A DNA stretch of 64,000 nt from NCBI RefSeq assembly GCF_030812475.1, contig NZ_JAUSSR010000006.1, forward strand, positions 124,001 to 188,000, written 5' to 3'. The translations under genes were made by a program, and so were the position numbers. The notes under the pieces are model-generated. The model was not told the origin of the DNA, made no database searches, and saw only the letters and a program-made list of their open reading frames with translations. The stretch is from Pseudomonas lini (GTDB taxonomy: Bacteria; Pseudomonadota; Gammaproteobacteria; Pseudomonadales; Pseudomonadaceae). Positions 27,607 to 37,324 of this stretch are shown here, piece by piece; the first letter of the stretch is position 1; each line of letters opens with the position of its first letter.

Positions 27607-28089
27607 TCAGGCGTCGTCCTTGATTTCCTGATAACGCTTTTCCAGTTCCTGCCGAATCTGCCGACGCTGCTGGGCCTGCATGAAACGACGCTTGTCTTCG
27701 CTGTGCTGCGGTTGCAGCGGCGGGACTGGGGCCGGTTTGCGCTGGTCATCCACCGCGACCATGGTGAAGAAACAGCTATTGGTGTGGCGCACGGAGCGCT
27801 CGCGGATGTTCTCGGTCACCACCTTGATGCCCACCTCCATCGAGGTGTTGCCGGTGTAATTGACCGAGGCCAGGAAGGTCACCAGTTCGCCGACATGAAT
27901 CGGCTCGCGAAAAATCACCTGATCCACCGACAAAGTCACTACATAGCGGCCGGCATATCGGCTGGCGCAGGCGTAGGCCACTTCGTCGAGGTACTTGAGC
28001 AGGGTACCGCCGTGAACATTGCCAGAAAAATTGGCCATGTCGGGGGTCATCAATACCGTCATCGACAGCTGGGCGTTTCCGGGTTCCAT
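27607..28089 (-). CDS. Acyl-CoA thioesterase (hot-dog fold, YciA/BFIT type)
   Basis: 160 residues from ATG 28089 (MEPGNAQLSMTVLM); the frame is open further upstream to 28158, but the shorter start matches family length. The motif NFSGNVHGGTLLKYLDEVAY carries the conserved catalytic Asp/Glu region of the 4HBT family, and SVDQVIFREPIHVGELVTFL follows. The C-terminus is an unusually basic helical tail (RRFMQAQQRRQIRQELEKRY). It hydrolyses acyl-CoA in the cytoplasm; chain length is unknown. Confidence 0.88.
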   Translation of the reverse strand: MEPGNAQLSMTVLMTPDMANFSGNVHGGTLLKYLDEVAYACASRYAGRYVVTLSVDQVIFREPIHVGELVTFLASVNYTGNTSMEVGIKVVTENIRERSVRHTNSCFFTMVAVDDQRKPAPVPPLQPQHSEDKRRFMQAQQRRQIRQELEKRYQEIKDDA

Positions 28090-28372
28090 AGCGTTCTCAC
28101 GGATCAAGGCAGTTTTGGGAAGGTCGCACCTCTGCGGGTGCGTCATCGGTTTTTTCAAACCACAGTTATCGGGAGGCCGGGCGGAGGATCGCCGTCACGC
28201 CTCAACGATCTGTTTCCATATATTGCACCGCCTTTCTCTCGGAAGTCGCGGTGTTACCCTTTGAGCGCCTACGTCAAAGACAATTCCTACATCTAAATCG
28301 GATTTTTCCCCTGCTCAATCAGGCCTTTCCCAGGCTGATGCTTGAGCAATCGTTACCCAAGGAGCCCACACC

Positions 28373-30136
28373 ATGCACGCCATCAGTTTTATCCAGGACC
28401 TGGCAGTGATCATGTTGGTCGCGGGTGTGGTGACCGTGCTGTTTCATCGCTTCAAACAGCCCGTGGTTCTTGGCTACATCGTCGCCGGCTTCATTATCGG
28501 CCCGCACACACCGCCTTTCAGCTTGATCCACGACGAAGAAACCATCAAGACCCTTGCCGAGCTGGGGGTGATCTTCCTGATGTTCTGCCTGGGCCTGGAG
28601 TTCAGCCTGCGCAAGCTGTTCAAAGTGGGGGCCACGGCGTTCATCGCAGCGTTCCTGGAAATCGTGCTGATGATCTGGATCGGCTACGAGATTGGTCGCT
28701 GGTTCGACTGGAACACCATGGACTCGCTGTTCCTCGGGGCGATTCTGGCGATTTCCTCGACCACCATCATCGTCAAGGCCCTGAATGACCTGAAGATGAA
28801 GAACGAGCGCTTTGCCCAGCTGATCTTTGGCGTATTGATCGTCGAAGATATCCTGGGCATCGGCATCATCGCCTTGCTGTCGAGCATCGCGGTCAGCGGT
28901 ACGGTCAGCTCCGGTGAAGTCTTTTCCACGGTCGGCAAGCTCTCGCTGTTCATGATCGTGGCGCTGGTCATCGGCATCCTGCTGGTCCCGCGACTGCTGG
29001 CTTACGTGGCCAAATTCGAAAGCGACGAGATGCTGCTGATCACCGTGCTGGGGCTGTGTTTCGGCTTCTGTCTGCTGGTGGTCAAACTCGAATACAGCAT
29101 GGTGCTCGGGGCATTCCTGATCGGCGCAATCATGGCGGAATCCCGGCAATTGCTGAAGATCGAACGCTTGATCGAGCCCGTTCGCGACCTGTTCAGTGCC
29201 ATCTTCTTTGTAGCGATCGGCTTGATGCTGGATCCGATGATCCTGCTGCAATACGCCTGGCCCATCGCAGTCATTACCGTCGCCGTGGTACTGGGCAAGA
29301 TGCTGTCCTGCGGCCTCGGCGCTTTTATCGCCGGTAACGACGGACGCACCTCTCTACGGGTCGGGATGGGTCTTTCACAAATTGGCGAATTTTCCTTCAT
29401 CATCGCCTCGCTCGGCATGACCTTGCAGGTCACCAGTAACTTCCTTTATCCGGTAGCCGTTGCGGTTTCGGTACTCACTACGCTGATGACGCCGTACCTG
29501 ATTCGCGCGGCCGACCCGTTGTCGATCAAGCTGGCGGCGGTGATGCCGCAACGCCTGAGTCGGGTGTTGGGCATGTACGGCGAATGGTTGCGCAGCATTC
29601 AGCCCCAAGGCGAGGGCGCTCTGCTGGCATCGATGATTCGGCGGATCCTGTTGCAGGTGGGGGTCAACCTTGCGCTGGTGATTGCGATCTTCTTCTCGGG
29701 CGCCTACTTCGCCGAGCGCATCTCCGCCTACCTGCAAGACTGGATCAGTGACCCGAGTTGGCAGAAAGCGTTGATCTGGGGTGGGGCGCTGCTGTTGTCG
29801 CTGCCGTTCCTGATCGCCGCCTATCGCAAGCTCAAGGCGCTGTCGATGCTATTGGCGGAGATGGGCGTGAAGCCGGAAATGGCCGGGCGCCACACGCAGC
29901 GAGTGCGTCGGGTGATCGCCGAAGTGATCCCGATTCTCTCGCTGCTGGTGATCTTCCTGCTGTTGGCAGCCTTGTCGGCCAGTATTTTGCCGACCAACAA
30001 GTTGCTGGTACTGATAGTCGTCGTAGCGGCCGCCGTGGCGGCGCTACTGTGGCGCTGGTTCATCCGCGTGCATACGCGCATGCAGGTGGCCTTGCTGGAA
30101 ACCCTGGACAACCACAAGGATTCGCCGGGGCATTGA
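28373..30136 (+). CDS. CPA2-family cation:proton antiporter (KefB-type membrane protein)
   Basis: 587 residues with about 12-13 helices in the Na/H exchanger domain (about 1-390). GYIVAGFIIGPHTPP, FCLGLEFSLRKL, SSTTIIVKAL and the ion-site block VLIVEDILGIG are CPA2 signatures. Unlike KefB/KefC it has no C-terminal TrkA-N nucleotide-binding domain; instead there is a second membrane part with about four helices (about 425-575). It probably exchanges K+ or Na+ for H+. AAGGAG precedes the ATG by seven bases. It is convergent with a SMI1/KNR4 gene. Confidence 0.88.
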   Translation: MHAISFIQDLAVIMLVAGVVTVLFHRFKQPVVLGYIVAGFIIGPHTPPFSLIHDEETIKTLAELGVIFLMFCLGLEFSLRKLFKVGATAFIAAFLEIVLMIWIGYEIGRWFDWNTMDSLFLGAILAISSTTIIVKALNDLKMKNERFAQLIFGVLIVEDILGIGIIALLSSIAVSGTVSSGEVFSTVGKLSLFMIVALVIGILLVPRLLAYVAKFESDEMLLITVLGLCFGFCLLVVKLEYSMVLGAFLIGAIMAESRQLLKIERLIEPVRDLFSAIFFVAIGLMLDPMILLQYAWPIAVITVAVVLGKMLSCGLGAFIAGNDGRTSLRVGMGLSQIGEFSFIIASLGMTLQVTSNFLYPVAVAVSVLTTLMTPYLIRAADPLSIKLAAVMPQRLSRVLGMYGEWLRSIQPQGEGALLASMIRRILLQVGVNLALVIAIFFSGAYFAERISAYLQDWISDPSWQKALIWGGALLLSLPFLIAAYRKLKALSMLLAEMGVKPEMAGRHTQRVRRVIAEVIPILSLLVIFLLLAALSASILPTNKLLVLIVVVAAAVAALLWRWFIRVHTRMQVALLETLDNHKDSPGH

Positions 30137-30159
30137 CCACCGGGGGCGCGTCAGACGGC

Positions 30160-30600
30160 TCAGCTTTCCAGCCAGACGTCCCGCGCCCAGTGCCATACCG
30201 ATTCCCAGGTTTCTTCGGCAATCAGTTCTTCCTCGGCCAGCCACAGCACCACGGTGCCGTCTTCTTCGACCAGGTAGTAGTTATCGCCGTCCTGGCAGAT
30301 CGGGATCATGCTGCGATCGACGCCGGCATCCCAGGCGTTGGCGGCAACGTCCGGCAGGTAGGTGTGGGATTGCGGGTCGGTGACGGTCACCGGTTCCAGG
30401 CTGCCGTAGACCACGTCGCTGACGGTCAGCAGAAACTCCCTGAAGACAAACGGGATGTCGATGAACAATTGTTCCTCGATTTCCACGATCTGGTCTTCGT
30501 CGGGCAATTCCAAGGGGACCGGTACCGGTTCGTTGGCTTCACGCAGTTGTTCGATGATTTCTTCCACGTCCGGGATCCTCTTGCTGATGGCGCGGTTCAT
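30160..30600 (-). CDS. SMI1/KNR4-family protein
   Basis: 146 residues, acidic. LPDEDQIVEIEEQLFIDIPF followed by VFREFLLTVSDVVYG is the SMI1/KNR4 core, with AWDAGVDRSMIPICQDGDNY and the acidic end EETWESVWHWARDVWLES. In bacteria this fold is common among immunity proteins of contact-dependent toxins, but no toxin gene is adjacent and many Pseudomonas carry this stand-alone copy, so a housekeeping role is as likely. Confidence 0.82.
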   Translation of the reverse strand: MNRAISKRIPDVEEIIEQLREANEPVPVPLELPDEDQIVEIEEQLFIDIPFVFREFLLTVSDVVYGSLEPVTVTDPQSHTYLPDVAANAWDAGVDRSMIPICQDGDNYYLVEEDGTVVLWLAEEELIAEETWESVWHWARDVWLES

Positions 30601-30647
30601 ATGAGGCGGTTTATACAGTAGCTCGCTATAGATGCAACCGCGAAATA

Positions 30648-30675
30648 GAAAACCCCGGCCGGGGCCGGGGTTTTT
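30648..30675. terminator. Bidirectional Rho-independent terminator
   Basis: AAAACCCCGGCC and GGCCGGGGTTTTT pair almost perfectly, with A/T runs on both sides. It sits just after the Tim44-like gene (minus strand). Confidence 0.85.
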
Positions 30676-30702
30676 ATTGCGACACGTTTAACGCAAGCCG
30701 GT

Positions 30703-31575
30703 TCAGCCGTTCTGGCGGATACCTGCGACCAGCCAAGGCTGGTTTTCGCCCTGCGGACGTTCCATGTTCCAGCTTTCGCTGAACACTTCGCCCTGGTCGA
30801 AGCGCGAGTTCTTCGACACACCGCTGAATGTCAGGGTGGCGATGGTCTTGTCTGCGCGATCATCCACGCCATCCAGTTGGACGTTGAGGTTATCGATGTA
30901 GGTGGATTGGAAACCTTCGCCCAGCTCCGCACGTTCGCGCTTGAGGAACTCAAGCAGTTGCGGGGTCACGAACTCGGAGATCTTGTCCATTTCGTTGGCG
31001 TCCCAGTGCTGTTGCAGGGACTGGAAGTGGTTGCGGGCCGCTTCAATGAAGTTCTTTTCATTGAACCAGGCCGGGGCATTGATTACCGGACGAGCGGCGA
31101 CAGGTGCTGCCGAACCGCCGAAGATCGAACCCATGGCTGCCGGTTTCTGCTCGAACGCTTCACGCTGCATCGGCGCGCCAGCCGGAGCCAGGTGCTCCTG
31201 CTGCTTGCGGCGACGAGCGGCGATGAAACGGAAGACCAGGAAGGCGATGACCGCCATGATCAGGATGTCGAAGATCTGCATGCCTTCAAAGCCGCCACCC
31301 ATGAACATGGAGGCCAGCAGGCCACCGGCGGCGATGCCGGCCAGAGGGCCGAGCCAGCGCGAAGCACCGCCGGCCTTGGCGGCAGCGCCAGCGGCACCGG
31401 CGGCACCCGCAGTGGCGGCAGCACCGCCCGCGGCAGAAGAAGGAGCCATTTGGCTGGTCTGGTGAGTCGGCGCAGCGCCGGAACTCTTGCCGCCACCAAA
31501 GCGCTTGGCGTTGGCGTCGAGGCTCATCGTCAGGCCGATGCACAACGCCATGGCGATGCTAAGAAAACGTTTCAT
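30703..31575 (-). CDS. Tim44-domain membrane protein
   Basis: 290 residues from ATG 31575 (MKRFLSIAMALCIGLTMSLD); an ATG at 31590 is in frame. A signal peptide is followed by a low-complexity Gly/Ala stretch (about 30-75), two hydrophobic segments (WLGPLAGIAAGGLLASMFMG; IFDILIMAVIAFLVFRFI) with a basic stop (AARRRKQQ), and a C-terminal Tim44-like domain (about 165-290; FIEAARNHFQSLQQHWDANE). Bacterial Tim44-like proteins are uncharacterised membrane proteins related to the mitochondrial import factor. The terminator at 30648 ends the unit. Confidence 0.87.
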   Translation of the reverse strand: MKRFLSIAMALCIGLTMSLDANAKRFGGGKSSGAAPTHQTSQMAPSSAAGGAAATAGAAGAAGAAAKAGGASRWLGPLAGIAAGGLLASMFMGGGFEGMQIFDILIMAVIAFLVFRFIAARRRKQQEHLAPAGAPMQREAFEQKPAAMGSIFGGSAAPVAARPVINAPAWFNEKNFIEAARNHFQSLQQHWDANEMDKISEFVTPQLLEFLKRERAELGEGFQSTYIDNLNVQLDGVDDRADKTIATLTFSGVSKNSRFDQGEVFSESWNMERPQGENQPWLVAGIRQNG

Positions 31576-31754
31576 AAAGGGAATTCCCATTTGTGGAAGG
31601 CACGCGCGCCATGTTGCACAGGTGAAGTGTTACTGGCTAGCGGCAGATTGTTTCGGGCTTTTGCCTGACAGGTTTTGTTCAGCTTCAATCAGTGCAATAA
31701 GACCTGTTTACTTTGGTCTGTAGGAATTGTGATTTGGTTCGGTAGGAATGAATT

Positions 31755-31856
31755 CTGTAGGAGCGAGCTTGCTCGCGAAGGTCGTCAACGGTGACGCTTT
31801 CACTCTGAATGAAAGCGTTGTCCTGACGTTTTTCGCGAGCAAGCTCGCTCCTACAG
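31755..31856. repeat. REPIN (inverted pair of REP elements)
   Basis: A perfect 25-bp inverted repeat with CTGTAGGAGCGAGCTTGCTC as its outer part occupies 31755-31779 and 31832-31856. The spacer itself contains a shorter palindrome (ACGCTTTCA...TGAAAGCGT), so the whole 102 bases can fold as a long hairpin between uvrD and the Tim44 gene. Confidence 0.9.
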
Positions 31857-31873
31857 TAAGCCGATCGCTGGCG

Positions 31874-34057
31874 TCAGATCGCTTCCAGCTTGGCGTAGCC
31901 GAGCATCAACCACTTGCTGCCTTCGCTGAAGTTCACCTGGACCCGGGCCTGGGCCCCGGCACCTTCGAAGTTCAGGATTACGCCGTCGCCGAATACCGAA
32001 TGCCGAACGGTCTGGCCCAGACTGAAGCCGGTGTCCGGGATCTCGCTCCCGCCGAACAGGCTACTGGAGCTCTGCTGCTGGCCGCCGCCGAACGGACGGC
32101 TGACGCTGTTGGACAGGCGCACTTCCTGAATCAGGCCTTTCGGTATTTCCCGTACGAAACGCGACACCTTGTTGTAGGTCTCGCTGCCGTACAGGCGTCG
32201 GGTTTCGGCATAGGTCATCACCAGGTTTTGCATCGCACGGGTGATGCCTACATAGGCCAGGCGGCGCTCTTCCTCGAGACGGCCGGGTTCTTCCAGGCTC
32301 ATCTTGTGCGGGAAGAGACCTTCTTCCATGCCCACCAGGAACACATAAGGGAATTCCAGGCCTTTGGCGCTGTGCAGGGTCATCAACTGAATGCTGTCTT
32401 CGTGCTCGTCGGCCTGGGTATCGCCCGCCTCCAGTGACGCATGACCAAGGAACGCGGCCAATGGCGACAAGTCTTCGTCTTCTTCAGCATTTTCGAAGTT
32501 GCGCGCGGCGCTGACCAGTTCCTCAAGGTTTTCTACCCGGGCCTGGCCTTTCTCGCCTTTCTCCGCTTCGTGGTAGGCGATTAACCCCGATTGCTCGATG
32601 ACGGTCTGGGTCATCAAGTGCAGCGGCATCTCCATACACTTGGCGGCGAGGTTTTCGATCAGCTCGATAAACGCGCCCAGAGCGCCGGCGGCACGTCCGG
32701 TCAGCCCCTTGTTGGCCACCAGCTGACGCATGGCTTCCCACATCGACACATCACTATGGCGCGCGTGGTCGCGAATGGCTTCAACGGTTTTCTCTCCGAT
32801 GCCACGGGCCGGAACGTTGATCACCCGCTCCAGCGCCGCATCGTTGCCTCGACCTTCCAGCAAACGCAGGTAGGCCATGGCGTTCTTGATTTCGGCCCGC
32901 TCGAAGAAGCGCTGGCCGCCATAGATGCGGTAGGGAACGCGCTCGCGCAGCAAGGCTTCTTCCAAAACGCGCGATTGGGCGTTGGAGCGGTACAAAATCG
33001 CGATATCACTGCGCGCCAGGCCGGTTTTCAGCGCGCTTTCGATGGTTTCCACCACGTAGCGTGCTTCGTCGTGTTCGTTGAAGGCCGCGTATAGATTGAT
33101 CGCTTCGCCTTCACCGCCATCGGTCCACAGCTCTTTGCCCATGCGTCCTGCATTGTTGGCGATCAGGGCGTTGGCAGCCTTGAGAATCCCGGCGGTGGAG
33201 CGGTAGTTCTGCTCCAGGCGAATGGTCTGGGCATCCGGAAAATCATCCGAATACTGATAAATGTTCTCGATTTTCGCGCCGCGCCAGCCGTAGATGGACT
33301 GATCGTCATCGCCGACCACCATCAGGCTGTCGCCGCCCTTGGCCAGCAGACGTAGCCAGGCGTACTGCACGGCGTTGGTGTCCTGGAACTCGTCCACCAG
33401 GATGTGCCGGAAGCGCTTTTGATAATGGGCGAGCAAACCCGGGTGATCGCGCCACAAGTCGAGGGCGCGCAGCAGCAGTTCGGAGAAGTCGATGACGCCA
33501 GCGCGCAGGCACGCGGCCTCGTAGGCTTCGTAAATGCTGCGCATGGTTGCCAGGAACAAGTCGCCGCTGGCCTGGATGTGTTGTGGACGCAGACCTTCGT
33601 CTTTCTGCCCGTTGATGAACCACTGGGCCTGACGGGCCGGCCAGCGTTGCTCGTCCAGGCCCAGCTCGCGGATCACCCGCTTGACCAGCCGCTGCTGGTC
33701 GTCGCTGTCGAGAATCTGGAAGGTCTGGCTCAAGCCGGCTTCCTGCCAGTGCGCCCGCAACAAACGGTGCGCCAGGCCGTGGAAAGTGCCGACCCACATG
33801 CCGGCCGGGTTGATACCCATCAGCTGCTCGATGCGATGGCGCATCTCGGCAGCGGCCTTGTTGGTGAAGGTCACCGACAGGATCGAGTGGGGCGAGGCGT
33901 TTTCGACCTGGATCAACCAGGCGATACGATGCACCAGCACTCGGGTTTTACCGGAACCAGCACCGGCCAGGACCAACTGACGACCCACAGAGGCAGCTAC
34001 GGCCTGGCGTTGGGCATCGTTGAGGGAGTTCAGCAGAAGGGAGAGATCATCGCGCAT
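31874..34057 (-). CDS. uvrD: DNA helicase II UvrD
   Basis: 727 residues, full length. This superfamily 1A 3'-5' helicase works in nucleotide-excision and mismatch repair. The Walker A motif AGAGSGKT is at 31-38; TFTNKAAAEMR (motif Ia), VDEFQDTN (motif II), GDDDQSIYGWRGA (motif III), RLEQNYRS (motif IV) and TLHSAKGLEFPYVFLVGMEE (motif V) follow, with VGITRAMQ as motif VI. The C-terminus is the short Tudor-like tail (VRHSVFGDGVILNFEG; LMLGYAKLEAI). It is divergent from the c-di-GMP enzyme gene, as beside uvrD in P. aeruginosa. Confidence 0.97.
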   Translation of the reverse strand: MRDDLSLLLNSLNDAQRQAVAASVGRQLVLAGAGSGKTRVLVHRIAWLIQVENASPHSILSVTFTNKAAAEMRHRIEQLMGINPAGMWVGTFHGLAHRLLRAHWQEAGLSQTFQILDSDDQQRLVKRVIRELGLDEQRWPARQAQWFINGQKDEGLRPQHIQASGDLFLATMRSIYEAYEAACLRAGVIDFSELLLRALDLWRDHPGLLAHYQKRFRHILVDEFQDTNAVQYAWLRLLAKGGDSLMVVGDDDQSIYGWRGAKIENIYQYSDDFPDAQTIRLEQNYRSTAGILKAANALIANNAGRMGKELWTDGGEGEAINLYAAFNEHDEARYVVETIESALKTGLARSDIAILYRSNAQSRVLEEALLRERVPYRIYGGQRFFERAEIKNAMAYLRLLEGRGNDAALERVINVPARGIGEKTVEAIRDHARHSDVSMWEAMRQLVANKGLTGRAAGALGAFIELIENLAAKCMEMPLHLMTQTVIEQSGLIAYHEAEKGEKGQARVENLEELVSAARNFENAEEDEDLSPLAAFLGHASLEAGDTQADEHEDSIQLMTLHSAKGLEFPYVFLVGMEEGLFPHKMSLEEPGRLEEERRLAYVGITRAMQNLVMTYAETRRLYGSETYNKVSRFVREIPKGLIQEVRLSNSVSRPFGGGQQQSSSSLFGGSEIPDTGFSLGQTVRHSVFGDGVILNFEGAGAQARVQVNFSEGSKWLMLGYAKLEAI

Positions 34058-34315
34058 TGGGGCATTCTAGGGGGCTGCGGCACACCGGGCAAACCCCGCT
34101 TTGCTTTAAGCGATGAAAGTCATGGGCAGGACGACCGGTCGGTAATCGGCTGCAGGCGTCGGCGAGACTCGCCGGGACGTTTTTACGGCGGGAAAAGCAG
34201 CGGGTATTTTTACCTGTTTTCTGACCCGGGGCAGTTTGGTCCGGGCAGTTGCTTGTGTATGCTCCGTGCACGTTTCGGGCTCATGCTCATCATTATAAGA
34301 ACAAGAACTTTGCCT

Positions 34316-37189
34316 ATGACCCTCAGCTTCGACCTGTCGGGCCCCGCCGTGGAGCCTCGGGTTATCCGGAAAAAGTACGCCATGGAAATGGCGGTCGAGC
34401 GCACGCGCCTGCTGTATCAAGGCTCATTGCTGCCCACTCTGTTCATGCTGATCAATGGCCTGGTCTGCGCCTGGTTGCTCTGGAGCCCGCAGCGCTATGT
34501 CCTGGTCAGCGTCTGGCTGGTGTGGTTATTGTCGTTGGTGGCGTTGCGGGTGATTCAAGTCGCGGCCTTCGATTCCGCGATTCCCAACCGCCAGGCCCAT
34601 CCGGTTTGGCGGCGAATGTTTTTGCTGGGTTCGGCCCTGACCGGCCTGACCCTGGCCGGCGCCGGCATTGCCCTGGTCCCAGCCGACAACTTCATGCAGC
34701 AGGCCTGGGTGTTCGGCCTGATCGGTGCCGCTGCGCTCTCGGCCAGTGTGGCCTATGCGGTCAGCCTGCCTGCCTTCCTGTCCTTTACCTTGCCCTGCCT
34801 GTTACCGGCGATCGGCTATCAGTTCTGGGGCGGCGATGAACAAGGGCAGGGGTGGGGCTGGTTCGGGCTGATTCTGCTGGGCGCGTTGAGCGTGGTCGCC
34901 TGGCAAGTCAATCGGCTGATCGATAGCGGGCTGTTGCGGCGCTTCCAGAATCAGGCACTGATCGAGCACTTGCAGCAGGCTCAACGCAATAGCGACTTGC
35001 TCAATCACACGCTGGCCATGGAAGTCGACCAGCGCCGTCGAGCCGAAGACGAACTGCGTGCGATTCAAACCGGACTGGAAAGCCGCATCGCCCAACGCAG
35101 CCTGGAACTGGACGCCGCCAACCAGTCCTTGAGCAAGAGCGAAGCGCGACTGGCGCTGGCGTTAAAGGCCAGTGAGCTGGGGTTGTGGGACTGGAACCTG
35201 CAAACCGATGAAGTGCACCACACCCACCTCCAGGAGCTGTTCGGCCTTGAGCCGGAGTTTGTGACGGCGATGTTGCGCCATCTGAAGCCGCGGCTGCACC
35301 CCGATGACTTGCCGTCGCTCAAGCGCGCCCTGGTCGAGCATTTGAAAGGTCGCAGCGAGGATTATCAGGTTGAGTACCGCGTGCGCCACGGCGATGGTCA
35401 CTGGGTGTGGATCGAGGACCGTGGCCGAGCCGTTGAGCGCGCCGAAAACGGCCGGGTGATCCGAATGGTCGGCACCCGCCGCGACATCAGCGTCAGCAAG
35501 GGGCTGGAGGCGCAGCGGCAATTGGCCGCGACCGTGTTCGAAGCGGCCAGCGAAGGCATCGTTATTTTCGACCCGAACTACTCGCTCATCGCAGTCAATC
35601 AGGCGTTCAGTCGAGTCACCGGCTATGACCGCGAGGACATGCTCGGGCGCAACGTGGTCGACTTACCCTGCAGTCGTGACGTCCGCCGGCACTATGCGAC
35701 GATCCATCAGGCGCTCGAGCAACACGGGACCTGGCAAGGCGAGCTGGTGGAAACCCGCAAGAATGGAGAGCTGTATCCGCAATGGCTGCAGTTGAATGCC
35801 GTACGCGATACTCGGGGAAACGTGAGCCATATAGTGGGCTTCTTCGCCGATATATCGGCGAGACGGCAGTCTGAAGAGCGCATGCGCTATCTGACCCATT
35901 ACGACGAACTTACTGGCCTGGCCAACCGCTCGCTGTTTCGCGAACGGTTAAGCGAAGCTCACCAGCGAGTGCGCCAAGGCAGCTACCGCAGTCTGGCGTT
36001 GCTTCATATCAACCTGGATCGTTTCAAACTGCTCAACGACAGCTTCGGCCATGAGATCGCGGACCAATTACTGCAGAAAATGGCTCGGCGTCTGGTCAAC
36101 GCGCTGCCGGAGGCCGACACCATTGCGCGTTTGTCCGGCGATGAGTTCGCCGTGTTGTTCAATGCCTACGGCAACCTGTCGAGCCTGGTGCGGGTGGCAA
36201 CGCGACTGTCGACCAAGTTGCGCTTGCCGATGACCGTCGAGGGGCACGAGTTGGTAGTGAGCGCCTCAATGGGCATCAGTCTGTTGCCCGACAACGCCAG
36301 GGAAATTGCCGCGCTGGTCAGTCAATCGAACATCGCCATGCAACATGCCAAGCACTTGGGGGGAAATAATTTCCAGTTCTACACCGACAGTTTGCAAGCC
36401 AGCACGCTGGAGCGCTTGCAGTTGGAAAATCAGCTGCGCAAGGCCATCGAAGAAAAGCAATTGAAAGTGTTTTACCAACCCAAGCTGTGTTTGGCCACGG
36501 GCCGGTTGAACGCTGCCGAGGCGCTGGTGCGCTGGGATCATCCGACCCTGGGGAGCGTTCCGCCAGGGGATTTCATTGGCTTGGCCGAGGAAGCGGGCCT
36601 GATTGGCCCTATTGGCGAATTCGTGTTGCGACAGGCCTGCTGGCAAGCTTGCGAGTGGCAACGTCAGGGACTTGCGCCAATTCGAGTGTCGGTCAACCTG
36701 TCGGTGCATCAACTGCGTCAGGGCAAAGTGGTCAGCCTGGTGCGTCAGGTGCTGGAAGAAACCGGCCTGGCGCCGCATAACCTGGAGCTGGAGCTCACCG
36801 AAAGTCATTTGCTGGACAGCGTCGAGCACATCGTCGCCACCTTCCAGCAGCTGCGCAATCTTGGGGTGAAGCTGGCGATTGACGATTTTGGCACCGGTTA
36901 TTCGTCCCTGAGCTACCTCAAGCGCATCCCGGTGGATTACGTGAAGATCGACCAGGCGTTTATCCGCGGCCTCGGGGAGGGCTCCGCGGATGAGGCGATC
37001 ACTCGGGCAATCATTGCCATGGCTCATGGCTTGTCGTTGAAGGTCGTCGCTGAAGGGGTCGAACGGCCGGAGCAGCTCGAGTTCTTGAAGGCTGAGCGCT
37101 GTGATGAAGTGCAGGGCTATCTGGTCAGTCGGCCAGTCGAGGCCGATGGCCTGCTGCAACTGCTACGTGCGGACGCGAACCCCTTGTAA
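34316..37189 (+). CDS. Membrane-bound PAS-GGDEF-EAL cyclic-di-GMP enzyme
   Basis: 957 residues from ATG 34316, which has only a weak ribosome-binding site; ATG 34381 is an alternative. Residues about 35-205 contain several transmembrane helices, then a coiled-coil (about 210-265) and two PAS domains (about 270-385 and 395-510). The GGDEF domain (about 525-685) has SGDEF at 607-611 instead of GGDEF, so cyclase activity is doubtful. The EAL domain (about 700-945) keeps EALVRW (735), ELTESHLL and DDFGTGYSS (856), so it should hydrolyse c-di-GMP. The position beside uvrD matches what I recall of PA5442. Confidence 0.9.
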   Translation: MTLSFDLSGPAVEPRVIRKKYAMEMAVERTRLLYQGSLLPTLFMLINGLVCAWLLWSPQRYVLVSVWLVWLLSLVALRVIQVAAFDSAIPNRQAHPVWRRMFLLGSALTGLTLAGAGIALVPADNFMQQAWVFGLIGAAALSASVAYAVSLPAFLSFTLPCLLPAIGYQFWGGDEQGQGWGWFGLILLGALSVVAWQVNRLIDSGLLRRFQNQALIEHLQQAQRNSDLLNHTLAMEVDQRRRAEDELRAIQTGLESRIAQRSLELDAANQSLSKSEARLALALKASELGLWDWNLQTDEVHHTHLQELFGLEPEFVTAMLRHLKPRLHPDDLPSLKRALVEHLKGRSEDYQVEYRVRHGDGHWVWIEDRGRAVERAENGRVIRMVGTRRDISVSKGLEAQRQLAATVFEAASEGIVIFDPNYSLIAVNQAFSRVTGYDREDMLGRNVVDLPCSRDVRRHYATIHQALEQHGTWQGELVETRKNGELYPQWLQLNAVRDTRGNVSHIVGFFADISARRQSEERMRYLTHYDELTGLANRSLFRERLSEAHQRVRQGSYRSLALLHINLDRFKLLNDSFGHEIADQLLQKMARRLVNALPEADTIARLSGDEFAVLFNAYGNLSSLVRVATRLSTKLRLPMTVEGHELVVSASMGISLLPDNAREIAALVSQSNIAMQHAKHLGGNNFQFYTDSLQASTLERLQLENQLRKAIEEKQLKVFYQPKLCLATGRLNAAEALVRWDHPTLGSVPPGDFIGLAEEAGLIGPIGEFVLRQACWQACEWQRQGLAPIRVSVNLSVHQLRQGKVVSLVRQVLEETGLAPHNLELELTESHLLDSVEHIVATFQQLRNLGVKLAIDDFGTGYSSLSYLKRIPVDYVKIDQAFIRGLGEGSADEAITRAIIAMAHGLSLKVVAEGVERPEQLEFLKAERCDEVQGYLVSRPVEADGLLQLLRADANPL

Positions 37190-37260
37190 GGGCTACATGG
37201 AGCGCATAGGGCGTGAAATGGGGACATCGAGTTACGCATTGAACGGGCAAAAAGCCAATT

Positions 37261-37279
37261 CTTGTAGTATAACTACAAG
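37261..37279. promoter_or_regulatory. Perfect palindromic RpiR/HexR-type operator
   Basis: CTTGTAGT-ATA-ACTACAAG is an exact 8-bp inverted repeat, 46 bases before the RpiR-family gene. It fits the described HexR consensus TTGTARTWWWAYTACAA. Autoregulation by the downstream gene is the simplest reading. Confidence 0.75.
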
Positions 37280-37324
37280 CTTGCTACATCACCGGCACCT
37301 GCCGATAACAAAGAGTCGACCCTT

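Noticed and set aside
33404..34315. 304-codon upstream extension of the GGDEF/EAL gene
   Set aside because: It overlaps uvrD antisense and has no family similarity; the membrane domain begins after ATG 34316.
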